Below are positions 8,372 through 16,241 of a stretch of DNA of 64,000 nt, piece by piece; position 1 is the first letter of the stretch, and each line of letters opens with the position of its first letter. The DNA lies in assembly GCF_006088715.1 (NCBI RefSeq), contig NZ_CP030771.1, positions 3,348,001 through 3,412,000 on the forward strand. The letters are read 5' to 3'. The notes below the pieces were generated by a model. That model worked only from the letters and a program-made list of their open reading frames with translations, had not been told where the DNA came from and did not search any database. The position numbers were made by a program, and so were the translations under genes. This DNA is from Streptomyces sp. YIM 121038. Its GTDB lineage: Bacteria; Actinomycetota; Actinomycetes; Streptomycetales; Streptomycetaceae.

Positions 8372-9019
8372 ATGGCAGACCGCTCGCGCGCGGGCCGCGG
8401 CAGGGCCGGGACCGCGCTCATAGGGACCGTCACCGCGCTCGCCCTGTGCTCCGGCGCGTGGCTGCTGCACAGCGGCACGGCCGGGCATCCGCCGCCGCAG
8501 CCCTCGGCCGCGCAGGCCGCGTCGCCGGGGGCGCGTTCCGTGTCCGCCGCCGCGCCGCTGCCGCCCTCGCCGCCCGACCGCGTCCGCGTCCCCGCCATCG
8601 GCGTGGACGCGCCGCTGATGGGGCTCGGCCTGACCCGCCAGGGCAGCCTCGACGTGCCGCCGCCGCGGCACACGAACCTCGCCGGGTGGTACGAGGCGGG
8701 CACCACGCCCGGCGAACGCGGCACGGCGGTCGTCGCCGGGCACGTCGACAACGCCGACGGGCCCGCGGTCTTCTACCGCCTCGGCGCCCTCAGGAAGGGG
8801 CAGGTGATCGAGGTGGAGCGGCGCGACGGCACGGTCGCGCTCTTCGCGGTGGACGCGGTGGAGGTGTACGACGCGAAGTCCTTCCCGGACGAGAAGGTGT
8901 ACGGGGCCGCGGCGCGGGCCGAGCTGCGGGTGATCACCTGCGGCGGGGCGTACTCCAAGCGCACGGGCTACCAGGGCAACGTGGTCGTCTTCGCCCACCT
9001 GACGGGCTCCCGCCAGTAG
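8372..9019 (+). CDS. class F-like sortase
   Basis: A 215-residue membrane-anchored cysteine transpeptidase. An N-terminal helix (ALIGTVTALALCSGAWLL) anchors it outside the membrane, followed by a Pro/Ala linker. The sortase beta-barrel carries all three catalytic residues: His in VVAGHVDN, Cys in LRVITCGG and Arg in SKRTGYQGNVVVFAH. The TCGG instead of TLTC and the short size are typical of the actinobacterial class F group rather than SrtE. It should attach proteins to peptidoglycan, the upstream secreted protein being the obvious candidate. ATG 8372 has a good ribosome site (GAGGGGAC). Confidence 0.85.
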   Translation: MADRSRAGRGRAGTALIGTVTALALCSGAWLLHSGTAGHPPPQPSAAQAASPGARSVSAAAPLPPSPPDRVRVPAIGVDAPLMGLGLTRQGSLDVPPPRHTNLAGWYEAGTTPGERGTAVVAGHVDNADGPAVFYRLGALRKGQVIEVERRDGTVALFAVDAVEVYDAKSFPDEKVYGAAARAELRVITCGGAYSKRTGYQGNVVVFAHLTGSRQ

Positions 9020-9366
9020 CGGGCGCCCCGCCCCGCGCGGCCCTTCCCCGCCGCCCGGCGGTCCTTCCCCGCCGCTCCGCGGCGGATTCTCCCACCCGCC
9101 CACCCGTGACTCCCGGCTTCGCCCGGCCCGGCCCCGACGCGGGGCGCCGCGGCCGAGTGGGTGGCTCCGCCGCTGCCGCGGCGGTGGTTTCCCTTCGCGG
9201 ACCCGGGTGGGGGCGGGTGGGTGGGACCGCCCCGCGGTTCACGGCCGTCGGCCCCTGCCCTCCCCGACCCCTCCCGCTGTGGGCAGCTGGTCCGCCCAGG
9301 GGCGGAACGGGTGGGCACAGCCGACCGCCGCCCCGCACCTCACAGCTCCCCGGGCCGGGGCCTGAG
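9020..9366. other. non-coding stretch between sortase and nitrite operon
   Basis: No believable gene. Just after the sortase there are G/C-rich near-repeats of CTTCCCCGCCGC that can fold and probably end transcription. The distal part holds the dispersed repeat listed separately and then the GlnR box. Confidence 0.5.
9277..9320 (+). repeat. dispersed Streptomyces short repeat, copy 1
   Basis: A 44-bp unit starting CTGTGGGCAGCTGGTCCGCC and ending GGAACGGGTGGGCACAG. It occurs again at 35653-35697 with about 90 percent identity by eye, and in a variant inverted form at 35774-35814. The ends CTGTG/CACAG are inverted, so it can form a hairpin. All copies are intergenic. Confidence 0.75.
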
Positions 9367-9372
9367 GTCACC

Positions 9373-9410
9373 GTTCCCCCGGGGAAACACCGTGGTGGCC
9401 GTCGGGTAAC
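9373..9410 (+). promoter_or_regulatory. GlnR box upstream of the nitrite reductase operon
   Basis: Four half-sites lie in perfect 11-bp phase: GTTCC (9373), GAAAC (9384), GTGGC (9395) and GTAAC (9406), each separated by six bases. Against gTnAC-N6-GaAAC-N6-gTnAC-N6-GaAAC the matches are 4/5, 5/5, 3/5 and 4/5. The box ends 23 bp before the first gene of the operon. It is a better match than the nasA box. Confidence 0.7.
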
Positions 9411-9433
9411 ACCCGGCCCGCAGGCTGCGGGGC

Positions 9434-10651
9434 ATGACCAGTGACTGCGCGCGGACCGTCGTGGTGGGGGCCGGGCTCGCCGGAGCCCGGCTCGCCGCGC
9501 GGCTCGGCCCGGACGCCCTGCTGATCGGGGAGGAACCGTACGCCCCGTACAACCGCGTCCTGCTCACGGACGTGCTCGCGGGACGGCTCGCCCCCGAGGT
9601 GATCGCGCTGCCCGCCCCGGCCCGGCACCTGCGCACCCGGGCGGTGCGGATCGACCGCGCGGAGCGGGTGGTCCGGTGCGCGGACGGCTCCCGGGTGCCG
9701 TACGGCACCCTCGTGCTCGCCACCGGCGCGAACCCGGTCCTGCCCCCGCTGCGCGGCCTCTTCCCGCCGGGCGCCACGGACCTGCCCGGCGGCGTGCACG
9801 CGTTCCGCACCCTCGACGACTGCCTGGCGCTCTCCGCCGCCGTGACGCCCGGCTGCCGCGCCGTGGTCATCGGCGGCGGCCTCCTCGGCGTCTGCGCGGC
9901 CCGCGCGCTCGCCGACCGGGGCGCCCGGGTCGTCCTGGCCCAGCAGGGCGGCCGGCTGATGGAGCGCCAGCTCGACCCGGCCGCCTCGGGCCTGGTGCGC
10001 GAGCACCTGACGCGGCTCGGCGTGGAGGTGCACACGGAGTGCCGGGTGCGGGGCGTGCGCCGCGACGGGGACGCCGTGACGTCCGTCGAGCTCGCGGACG
10101 GGTTCGTGCTCGACACCGAGCTGACCGTCCTCGCCTGCGGCGTCCGCCCCCGCGTCGGGCTGGCCCGCGCCGCGGGCCTCGCCGTGCGCCGGGGCGTCGT
10201 CGTCGACGACGCGCTGCGCACCGACGACCCCCGCGTCCGCGCCGTCGGCGACTGCGCCGAGCACGACGGCCGCGTCCCCTGCCTGGCCGCGCCCGCGCTC
10301 GACCAGGCCGACGCGCTGGCCGCGGCCCTGACCGCGCCGGAGTCGGCGCGGCCCTACGCGGGCACCCGCTCGCTGACCCGCCTCACGCTCCCGCACGCCG
10401 AACGCCCACTGGACGTGGCCGCGTTCGGGGAGCCCGAGGCCCGCCCCGACGACGACGTCCTGCGTCTCGCGGACGCCACCCGCGGCACGTACCGCAAGGT
10501 CGTGGTGCGCGGCGACCGGCTCGTCGGCGGCGTCCTGCTCGGCGATCTCGCGGCGGTCGGCGCGCTCGCCCGCGCCTGGGAGGCGGACGAACCCCTGCCG
10601 GACGACGGCGTCCCGCCGCTGCATCTGCTCACCCACGACGGAGGTCACTGA
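9434..10651 (+). CDS. NAD(P)/FAD-dependent oxidoreductase of the nitrite reductase operon
   Basis: A 405-residue pyridine nucleotide-disulfide oxidoreductase-type protein. The FAD site is VVVGAGLAGARLAARL, the second Rossmann motif VVIGGGLLGVCAARAL binds NAD(P)H, and AVGDCAEHDG is the second FAD motif. EEPYAPYNRVLLTDVLAG is the sequence typical of NirB-like and assimilatory nitrite or nitrate electron donors. It has no iron-sulfur or siroheme part. It repeats the N-terminal half of the NirB encoded two bases downstream, so it probably feeds electrons to nitrite or nitrate reductase. GlnR control is expected from the upstream box. Confidence 0.8.
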   Translation: MTSDCARTVVVGAGLAGARLAARLGPDALLIGEEPYAPYNRVLLTDVLAGRLAPEVIALPAPARHLRTRAVRIDRAERVVRCADGSRVPYGTLVLATGANPVLPPLRGLFPPGATDLPGGVHAFRTLDDCLALSAAVTPGCRAVVIGGGLLGVCAARALADRGARVVLAQQGGRLMERQLDPAASGLVREHLTRLGVEVHTECRVRGVRRDGDAVTSVELADGFVLDTELTVLACGVRPRVGLARAAGLAVRRGVVVDDALRTDDPRVRAVGDCAEHDGRVPCLAAPALDQADALAAALTAPESARPYAGTRSLTRLTLPHAERPLDVAAFGEPEARPDDDVLRLADATRGTYRKVVVRGDRLVGGVLLGDLAAVGALARAWEADEPLPDDGVPPLHLLTHDGGH

Positions 10652-10652
10652 C

Positions 10653-13199
10653 ATGCCGCCCACCCTTGTCCTCGTCGGCCACGGCATGGTCGGCCAGCGC
10701 TTCCTCGAGGAGCTGGCCGAGCGCGGGGTCACCGCCACGCACCGCGTGGTCGTCCTGTGCGAGGAGCCGCGCCCCGCCTACGACCGCGTCCGGCTCACCT
10801 CGTACTTCGAGGGCCGCACGCCGGACGAACTCTCCCTCACCGACCCGGAGTTCCTCGCCCGGCACCGCGTCGAGCTGCGCGTGGACGACCCGGCCGAGCG
10901 GATCGACCGGCAGGCGCGCACGGTCACCGCGCGCTCCGGGTTCACGGTCGCGTACGACACGCTCGTGCTGGCCACCGGCTCGTACCCGTTCGTGCCGCCG
11001 GTGCCGGGGCGGGACGCCACCGGCTGTTTCGTCTACCGCACCGTCGAGGACGTCCTCGCCATCGAGGAGTACGCGACCAAGCACGCCACGACGGGTGCGG
11101 TGGTCGGCGGCGGGCTGCTCGGCCTGGAGGCGGCGGGCGCGCTCCAGGGCCTCGGACTCGCCACGCACATCGTGGAGTTCGCGCCCCGCCTGGTGCCCGC
11201 CCAGGTGGACGAGGGCGGCGGCGCCGCGCTGCTGCGCACCCTGACCGGGCGCGGCCTGAGCGTGCACACGGGCGTCGGCACGCGGGAGATCGTCGCGTCG
11301 GACGAGGGCGCCGTGGCGGCGATGCGCCTGTCCGACGGCTCGGAGCTGGCCACCGAGATGGTGGTGTTCTCCGCCGGCGTCCGCCCCCGCGACCGGCTGG
11401 CCCGCGACTGCGGCCTGCCGGTGGGCGAGCGCGGCGGGATCACCGTCGACGGCCTGTGCCGCACCGGCGACCCCGCGGTGTACGCGATCGGCGAGTGCGC
11501 GCAGGCCGCGGACGGGCGCGTGTACGGCCTGGTCGCGCCCGGCTACGAGATGGCGCGCACGGCCGCCCAGGCCATCGCCTCCGGTACGGGGCAGGCGTTC
11601 ACCGGCGCCGACCTGTCGACGAAGCTGAAGCTGCTCGGCGTGGACGTCGCGTCGTTCGGCGACGCGCACGGGGCCGCCGAGGGCTGCCTCGACGTCGTCT
11701 ACTCCGACTCGCGCTCGGGCACGTACAAGAAGCTGGTCGTCGGCGCGGGCGGGGAGCTGCTCGGCGGCGTCCTCGTCGGCGACGCGGCGGCGTACGGCAC
11801 GCTGCGGGCGCTGACCGGGCAGGTCCCGCCGGTCCCCGCCGAGCAGCTGGTGCTTCCCGCGGGCGCGGGCGCGGCGAAGGCGCTCGGCCCCGAGGCGCTG
11901 CCCGGCGACGCGGTGATCTGCACCTGCCACAACGTCACGAAGGCCGCGATCCAGGCCTGCGCGACACTGCCCGAGGCGCGGAAGTGCACCAAGGCCGGTA
12001 CGGGTTGCGGCAGTTGCGTGAAGGTCATCGGGCAGCTCCTGCCGGACTCCGGCGACCAGGGGCTGTGCGGCTGCTTCCCGCACACCCGCGCCGAGCTGTA
12101 CGAGATCGTCCGGGTCCGCCGTGTGACCTCGTACGCGGAGCTGCTTGACACCTGCGGCCGGGACGGCGCGCGCGGCGGCGAGGGCTGCGAGACGTGCAAG
12201 CCCGCCGTCGCCTCGGTCATCGCCTCGCTCGCGCCCTCGATCGGCGCGGACGGCTACGTCCTGGACGGCGAGCAGGCGGCGCTCCAGGACACCAACGACC
12301 ACTTCCTCGCCAACCTCCAGAAGAACGGCTCCTACTCGGTCGTGCCGCGCGTGCCCGGCGGCGAGATCAGCCCGGAGAAGCTCATCGTGATCGGCGAGGT
12401 GGCCCGGGACTTCGGCCTCTACACGAAGATCACGGGCGGGCAGCGCATCGATCTGTTCGGGGCGCGCGTCGAGCAGCTCCCGCCGATCTGGGCGCGGCTC
12501 GTGGACGCGGGCTTCGAGTCCGGGCACGCGTACGGCAAGGCCCTGCGCACGGTGAAGTCCTGCGTCGGCTGGACCTGGTGCCGCTACGGCGTGCAGGACT
12601 CGGTGCGCATGGCCATCGGCCTGGAGCTGCGCTACCGGGGCCTGCGCGCGCCGCACAAGCTGAAGTCGGCCGTGTCGGGCTGCGCGCGCGAGTGCGCGGA
12701 GGCCCGGTCGAAGGACTTCGGCGTGATCGCCACGTCGGGCGGCTGGAACCTGTACGTCGGCGGGAACGGCGGCGCGAGCCCGCGCCACGGCGACCTGCTC
12801 GCCCAGGACCTGGACGACGGCGAACTGGTGCGCCTGATCGACCGGTTCCTGATGTTCTACATCCGGACGGCGGACCGTCTGGAGCGCACCTCGACGTGGC
12901 TGGAGCGGATCGAGGGCGGCGTCGAGCACGTGCGGGACGTCGTCGTCCACGACTCGCTGGGCCTCGGCGCCGACCTGGAGGCGCTGATGGCCGAGCACGT
13001 GAGCCACTACCGCGACGAGTGGGCGGCGACCCTCGACGACCCCGAACGCCTCGCGCGCTTCGTGTCGTTCGTGAACGCGCCCGGGGCCCCCGACCCGACG
13101 GTGGCCTTCGTACCGGAGCGCGAGCAGATCAAGCCGGACCTGCCGCTGCTGGCCATCGGCCCCCGCCGGGCCGCCGACCTGGAAGGAACCTCCGCGTGA
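10653..13199 (+). CDS. nirB: nitrite reductase [NAD(P)H] large subunit
   Basis: Cytoplasmic siroheme enzyme reducing nitrite to ammonium. Of its 848 residues, about 1-400 are the FAD/NAD(P)H reductase (LVLVGHGMVGQRFLEELAER, AVVGGGLLGLEAAGAL, YAIGECAQAADG). Two BFD-like [2Fe-2S] segments follow (ICTCHNVTK with GTGCGSCVKV, then a second with EGCETCKPAV). The C-terminal 300 residues are the nitrite/sulfite reductase half-domain, with siroheme and [4Fe-4S] cysteines in KSCVGWTWCRYG (Cys-x5-Cys) and SGCARECAEA (Cys-x3-Cys). Full length for the family. The start is one base after the preceding stop, and its own stop overlaps the GTG of nirD. Confidence 0.95.
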   Translation: MPPTLVLVGHGMVGQRFLEELAERGVTATHRVVVLCEEPRPAYDRVRLTSYFEGRTPDELSLTDPEFLARHRVELRVDDPAERIDRQARTVTARSGFTVAYDTLVLATGSYPFVPPVPGRDATGCFVYRTVEDVLAIEEYATKHATTGAVVGGGLLGLEAAGALQGLGLATHIVEFAPRLVPAQVDEGGGAALLRTLTGRGLSVHTGVGTREIVASDEGAVAAMRLSDGSELATEMVVFSAGVRPRDRLARDCGLPVGERGGITVDGLCRTGDPAVYAIGECAQAADGRVYGLVAPGYEMARTAAQAIASGTGQAFTGADLSTKLKLLGVDVASFGDAHGAAEGCLDVVYSDSRSGTYKKLVVGAGGELLGGVLVGDAAAYGTLRALTGQVPPVPAEQLVLPAGAGAAKALGPEALPGDAVICTCHNVTKAAIQACATLPEARKCTKAGTGCGSCVKVIGQLLPDSGDQGLCGCFPHTRAELYEIVRVRRVTSYAELLDTCGRDGARGGEGCETCKPAVASVIASLAPSIGADGYVLDGEQAALQDTNDHFLANLQKNGSYSVVPRVPGGEISPEKLIVIGEVARDFGLYTKITGGQRIDLFGARVEQLPPIWARLVDAGFESGHAYGKALRTVKSCVGWTWCRYGVQDSVRMAIGLELRYRGLRAPHKLKSAVSGCARECAEARSKDFGVIATSGGWNLYVGGNGGASPRHGDLLAQDLDDGELVRLIDRFLMFYIRTADRLERTSTWLERIEGGVEHVRDVVVHDSLGLGADLEALMAEHVSHYRDEWAATLDDPERLARFVSFVNAPGAPDPTVAFVPEREQIKPDLPLLAIGPRRAADLEGTSA

Positions 13200-13540
13200 C
13201 GACGACCGACGCGAGCGTGCAGCTGCGGCTCGACGGCGGCTGGCTGACCCTGTGCGCCGCCTCCCGGCTCACGCCGGGGCGCGGGGTGGCCGTCCTGCTG
13301 CCCGACGGGCGGCGGCAGGCGGCGGTGTTCCTCGACCGGTCCCGGCGCGTGTACGCCATCGACAACCGCGACCCGTTCTCCGGCGCGGCCGTGCTCTCGC
13401 GCGGCCTGCTCGGCTCGGCGGACGGCCGCGTGTTCGTGGCCTCGCCGCTGCTGAAGCAGCGCTTCGACCTGGCGACGGGGCAGTGCCTGGACGATGACGA
13501 CGTCCGGGTGGGGGTGTACGCGGCGCGGCTCGGGACCTAG
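13196..13540 (+). CDS. nirD: nitrite reductase [NAD(P)H] small subunit
   Basis: A 114-residue Rieske-fold protein, the NirD subunit. GRGVAVLLPDGRRQAAVF, VYAIDNRDPFSGAAVLSRGL and PLLKQRFDLATGQCLDD follow the family. NirD proteins usually lack the Rieske cluster Cys/His pairs, and none are visible here. It forms the active nitrite reductase with NirB. GTG 13196 overlaps the nirB stop by four bases (GTGA), so translation is coupled. Last gene of the operon. Confidence 0.93.
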   Translation: MTTTDASVQLRLDGGWLTLCAASRLTPGRGVAVLLPDGRRQAAVFLDRSRRVYAIDNRDPFSGAAVLSRGLLGSADGRVFVASPLLKQRFDLATGQCLDDDDVRVGVYAARLGT

Positions 13541-13543
13541 TAT

Positions 13544-13559
13544 TGGATCGCTCGGTCCA
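13544..13559. promoter_or_regulatory. TetR-type palindromic operator upstream of SDR gene
   Basis: TGGATCGCTCGGTCCA is a 16-bp pseudo-palindrome with one broken arm pair, of the TGGACCG-CGGTCCA kind bound by many Streptomyces TetR regulators. It lies 43 bp before the SDR start. No TetR gene is adjacent. Confidence 0.5.
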
Positions 13560-13602
13560 GAATGGGGCCGGGCCCGTCCGCGTCCCGCCGTAGGAGTCCG
13601 CC

Positions 13603-14379
13603 ATGACCGTCGCCCCCCGCACCCGCTTCACCGGCCGCACCGCCCTCGTCACCGGCGGCGGCTCCGGACTCGGCCGCGCCGTCGCGCTCGCCCTCGCCGC
13701 CGAGGGCGCGAACGTCGTCGTCGCCGGGCGCTCCGAGGCCCCGCTCAAGGAGACGGTCGCGCTGATCGAGGAGGCGGGCGGCACGGGGCTCGCGCACGTC
13801 GCCGACGTCACGCGCGCCGCCGAGGTCCAGGCCCTGGTGCGGGCCGCCGTCGACCGCTTCGGCTCGCTCGACGTGGCGGTGAACAACGCGGGCGTCTTCA
13901 AGGGCGGCGCGCCCGTCGCCGAGCTCTCCGAGGACGACTGGCGCACACTGCTCGACGTCAACGTCAGCGGCGTGCTGTTCGCCCTCCAGGCCCAGGTGCG
14001 CCAGATGCGCTCCCAGACCGGCGGCGGCGCCATCGTGAACATCGCCTCCAACCTGGGCGCCCACAAGCGCCGCCCGGGCATCGCCGGGTACGTCGCCTCC
14101 AAGGCCGCGGTGTCCGCGCTGACGCGCGCGGCCGCCCTGGACCACATCCAGGACGGCGTGCGCATCAACGCCGTGTCCCCCGGCGCGTCCGCCACCACCA
14201 TGTCGCTGCGGCCCGGCGAGACCGAGGCGGATCGCGCTGCGCGGATGCTGAACGAGTCGCCGCTCGGCCGGGTCGTGGACTCGGCCGAGATCGCGGCCGC
14301 CGTGCTGTACCTCGCGTCGGACGACGCGGCGTCGGTGGTGGGCACGGACCTCGTCGTGGACGGCGGGGCCTCTTCCTGA
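13603..14379 (+). CDS. SDR family oxidoreductase
   Basis: A 258-residue classical short-chain dehydrogenase. The cofactor loop is TGGGSGLGRA, followed by DVNVSGVLFA, NNAG in VAVNNAGVFKGG, the catalytic Ser in IVNIASNLG, and the Tyr-x3-Lys motif YVASKAA. RINAVSPGASATTM and VVDGGASS end it as usual. The substrate is unknown. The arginine-type loop (VVAGRSEAP) suggests NADP preference. AGGAG at 13592-13596 serves ATG 13603. The palindrome at 13544 suggests control by a TetR regulator encoded elsewhere. Confidence 0.85.
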   Translation: MTVAPRTRFTGRTALVTGGGSGLGRAVALALAAEGANVVVAGRSEAPLKETVALIEEAGGTGLAHVADVTRAAEVQALVRAAVDRFGSLDVAVNNAGVFKGGAPVAELSEDDWRTLLDVNVSGVLFALQAQVRQMRSQTGGGAIVNIASNLGAHKRRPGIAGYVASKAAVSALTRAAALDHIQDGVRINAVSPGASATTMSLRPGETEADRAARMLNESPLGRVVDSAEIAAAVLYLASDDAASVVGTDLVVDGGASS

Positions 14380-14403
14380 CGTGGGCGTCCTGCGCGGGTT
14401 ATC

Positions 14404-14440
14404 GGCCTTCGGCCTCGTCCTCAAACGCCGGACGGGCTTG
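14404..14440 (+). repeat. dispersed Streptomyces repeat (GGCCTTCGGCC family)
   Basis: GGCCTTCGGCC followed by TCGTCCTCAAACGCCGGACG and GGCTTG. I recognise this unit from many Streptomyces intergenic regions. The first 11 bases form a GGCC-TTC-GGCC hairpin. It lies between two SDR genes and is the only copy I found in the window. Confidence 0.6.
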
Positions 14441-14486
14441 AAAACGCCGCTCGTCCGTTCACGTGTTCCGGCGTACGCTCGCGCGC

Positions 14487-15419
14487 ATGGGATGGAGCGC
14501 TGCCGACATGCCCGATCTGAGCGGACGCGACGCCGTGGTCACCGGGGCCAACAGCGGCCTCGGTTACTGCACGGCACGGGAGCTGGCGCGGCGCGGCGCC
14601 CGGGTGGTGCTCGCCTGCCGCAGCGAGGCGCGCGGCGCCGCCGCCCTGGACCGGCTCGCCGCCGAGGTGCCGTCCGCCGACGCGCGGGTGTGGCCGCTCG
14701 ACCTCGGAGACCTCGGCTCCGTACGGGAGTTCGCGGAGCGCCACGACCGCGAGCGCGGCGGGCGGCTCGACCTGCTCGTCAACAACGCGGGCGTGATGGC
14801 CCTGCCCCACCGCCGCACCGCCGACGGCTTCGAGACGCAGTTCGGCGTCAACCACCTGGGGCACTTCGCGCTGACCGGGCTGCTCCTGCCGGCGCTCCTT
14901 GCCGCCCCGGGCGCCCGGGTCGTCACCGTGTCCAGCATGCTCCACCTGCTCGCCACCGTGGACCCGCGCGATCTCAACAGCGAGCACCGCTACCGCCGGT
15001 GGCTCGTGTACGCGCGCTCCAAGTCCGCGAACCTGCTGTTCACGCACGAACTGGCCCGCCGCCTGCGCAGTGCGGGCGCGGACGTCGTCGCGGCCGCCGC
15101 CCACCCCGGCTACGCCTCGACGAACCTCCAGGCGGCCGGGCCGAGGATGGAGGGCCGCAAAGCCGTGGAGGCGGTCATGGCGCTCGGCAACCGCCTGGTC
15201 GCCCAGCCCGCGGAGGCCGGGGCGCTCCCCGTCCTGTACGCGGCCACGGCGCCCGGCGTGCGCCCGGACTCCTTCACCGGGCCCCGCCTGCTCAACTGGC
15301 GCGGCTCCCCCGCGCCGTCCCTGCGCGCGAAGTGGACCCGCGACGACCGGGCCGCCGCACGGCTGTGGAAGGCGTCGGAGGAACTGACCGGCGTGCGGTA
15401 CGAGGCCCTCAAGGGCTGA
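14487..15419 (+). CDS. SDR family oxidoreductase, retinol dehydrogenase-like
   Basis: A 310-residue short-chain dehydrogenase of the WWOX/retinol dehydrogenase branch. It has the cofactor loop TGANSGLGYCTAREL, NADP-type ACRSEARGAAA, LVNNAGVMALP, GVNHLGHFALTGLLLP, catalytic Ser in VVTVSSMLH, and Tyr-x3-Lys in YARSKSANLL. The C-terminal extension (EAGALPVLYAATAPGV, DSFTGPRLL) is standard for the branch. No good ribosome site precedes ATG 14487; GTG 14463 is the alternative. Substrate unknown. Confidence 0.83.
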   Translation: MGWSAADMPDLSGRDAVVTGANSGLGYCTARELARRGARVVLACRSEARGAAALDRLAAEVPSADARVWPLDLGDLGSVREFAERHDRERGGRLDLLVNNAGVMALPHRRTADGFETQFGVNHLGHFALTGLLLPALLAAPGARVVTVSSMLHLLATVDPRDLNSEHRYRRWLVYARSKSANLLFTHELARRLRSAGADVVAAAAHPGYASTNLQAAGPRMEGRKAVEAVMALGNRLVAQPAEAGALPVLYAATAPGVRPDSFTGPRLLNWRGSPAPSLRAKWTRDDRAAARLWKASEELTGVRYEALKG

Positions 15420-15432
15420 CCGCACCGCCGCG

Positions 15433-16017
15433 TCAGCGCAGGCCCGACGCCTCGAAGACGGCCTTCGCGCAGCTGCCGTCCAGGCGAGCCGTGAGCCGGG
15501 CGAGGTCGGTCACCCCGCAGCGCAGCAGGCCCGACGCCCGGGCGGCGCGGGCCCCCGCGTCCAGGCGGTGCAGCAGCAGCGGGTTCTCGGCCAGGACCCT
15601 CGGGTCGAACTCGACCCGGTGGCCGAGCGAGTCGCACAGGACGAGCCGCGCGGCGACGGTCCGGCTGACGTGGACGCTGGTCAGCAGGTTCGTGCACACG
15701 TGCCGCTGCCGCAGCGGGCCGCGCACCGCGAGCCAGCCGGGGCCCGCCGTGACCCGCGCCGGGTGCAGGATCACGTACAGGAGCACCGCGAGGACCGCCC
15801 ACAGGGTGACGCGGAGCGCGCTCAGCGTGCCCGCGCCCAGGTCGACGAGGACGATCAGGACGAGCAGGGCCAGCGAACAGAAGACGGCGGCCCGCAGGTC
15901 GGCCCCCCAGCGCCGGTCGGTCACCACCTCGTCCCGCGTCGGCATCCGGTGCTCGCGCGTCCCCCCGCGGACGGCGCCGCGGTGCGCCGCGGCCCGCGTC
16001 CTCCAGTCACGTCCCAT
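15433..16017 (-). CDS. hypothetical membrane protein with PH-like domain
   Basis: A 194-residue protein I do not recognise by name. A basic N-terminal segment is followed by two hydrophobic helices in tandem (AAVFCSLALLVLIVLVDLG and LRVTLWAVLAVLLYVIL), then a soluble part (GWLAVRGPLRQRHVCTNLLTSVHV) resembling the PH-like domain of small actinobacterial membrane proteins. I chose ATG 16017; a possible TACGGT -10 lies ten bases ahead, so the mRNA may be leaderless. An internal ATG at 15945 is possible. Convergent with the SDR gene, divergent from the permease. Confidence 0.6.
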   Translation of the reverse strand: MGRDWRTRAAAHRGAVRGGTREHRMPTRDEVVTDRRWGADLRAAVFCSLALLVLIVLVDLGAGTLSALRVTLWAVLAVLLYVILHPARVTAGPGWLAVRGPLRQRHVCTNLLTSVHVSRTVAARLVLCDSLGHRVEFDPRVLAENPLLLHRLDAGARAARASGLLRCGVTDLARLTARLDGSCAKAVFEASGLR

Positions 16018-16090
16018 GAGCCGCACCGTAGAGCGGCCGCACGGGCCCGGACGCGCTGTTGACGTACCGCATACACATTCATGCCACACC

Positions 16091-16120
16091 TTGACGCGAA
16101 GCTGACAGCTCTCCTTAACA
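16091..16120 (+). promoter_or_regulatory. candidate promoter of the KimA-like permease
   Basis: TTGACG at 16091 and TTAACA at 16115 are 18 bp apart. This would give a leader of about 115 bases before ATG 16242. The leader contains an inverted repeat, GCTGAC-N6-GTCAGC, at 16188-16205. I could not fit a known riboswitch. Confidence 0.35.
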
Positions 16121-16241
16121 AGCCGTCAAGAAGCAGCTCACCCCCGCCAAGGAGCCGCCAAGAACGGGCGCCGGGGCAGGTCCGCGCGCTGACGCTGAGG
16201 TCAGCCGCGTTTTTGGCCATCCCGTTCGAAAGGCACCCACC

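Noticed and set aside
16121..16241. Cyclic di-AMP (ydaO-type) riboswitch before the KimA-like gene
   Set aside because: The leader is too short and I could not place the conserved ydaO core; only a simple inverted repeat is seen.
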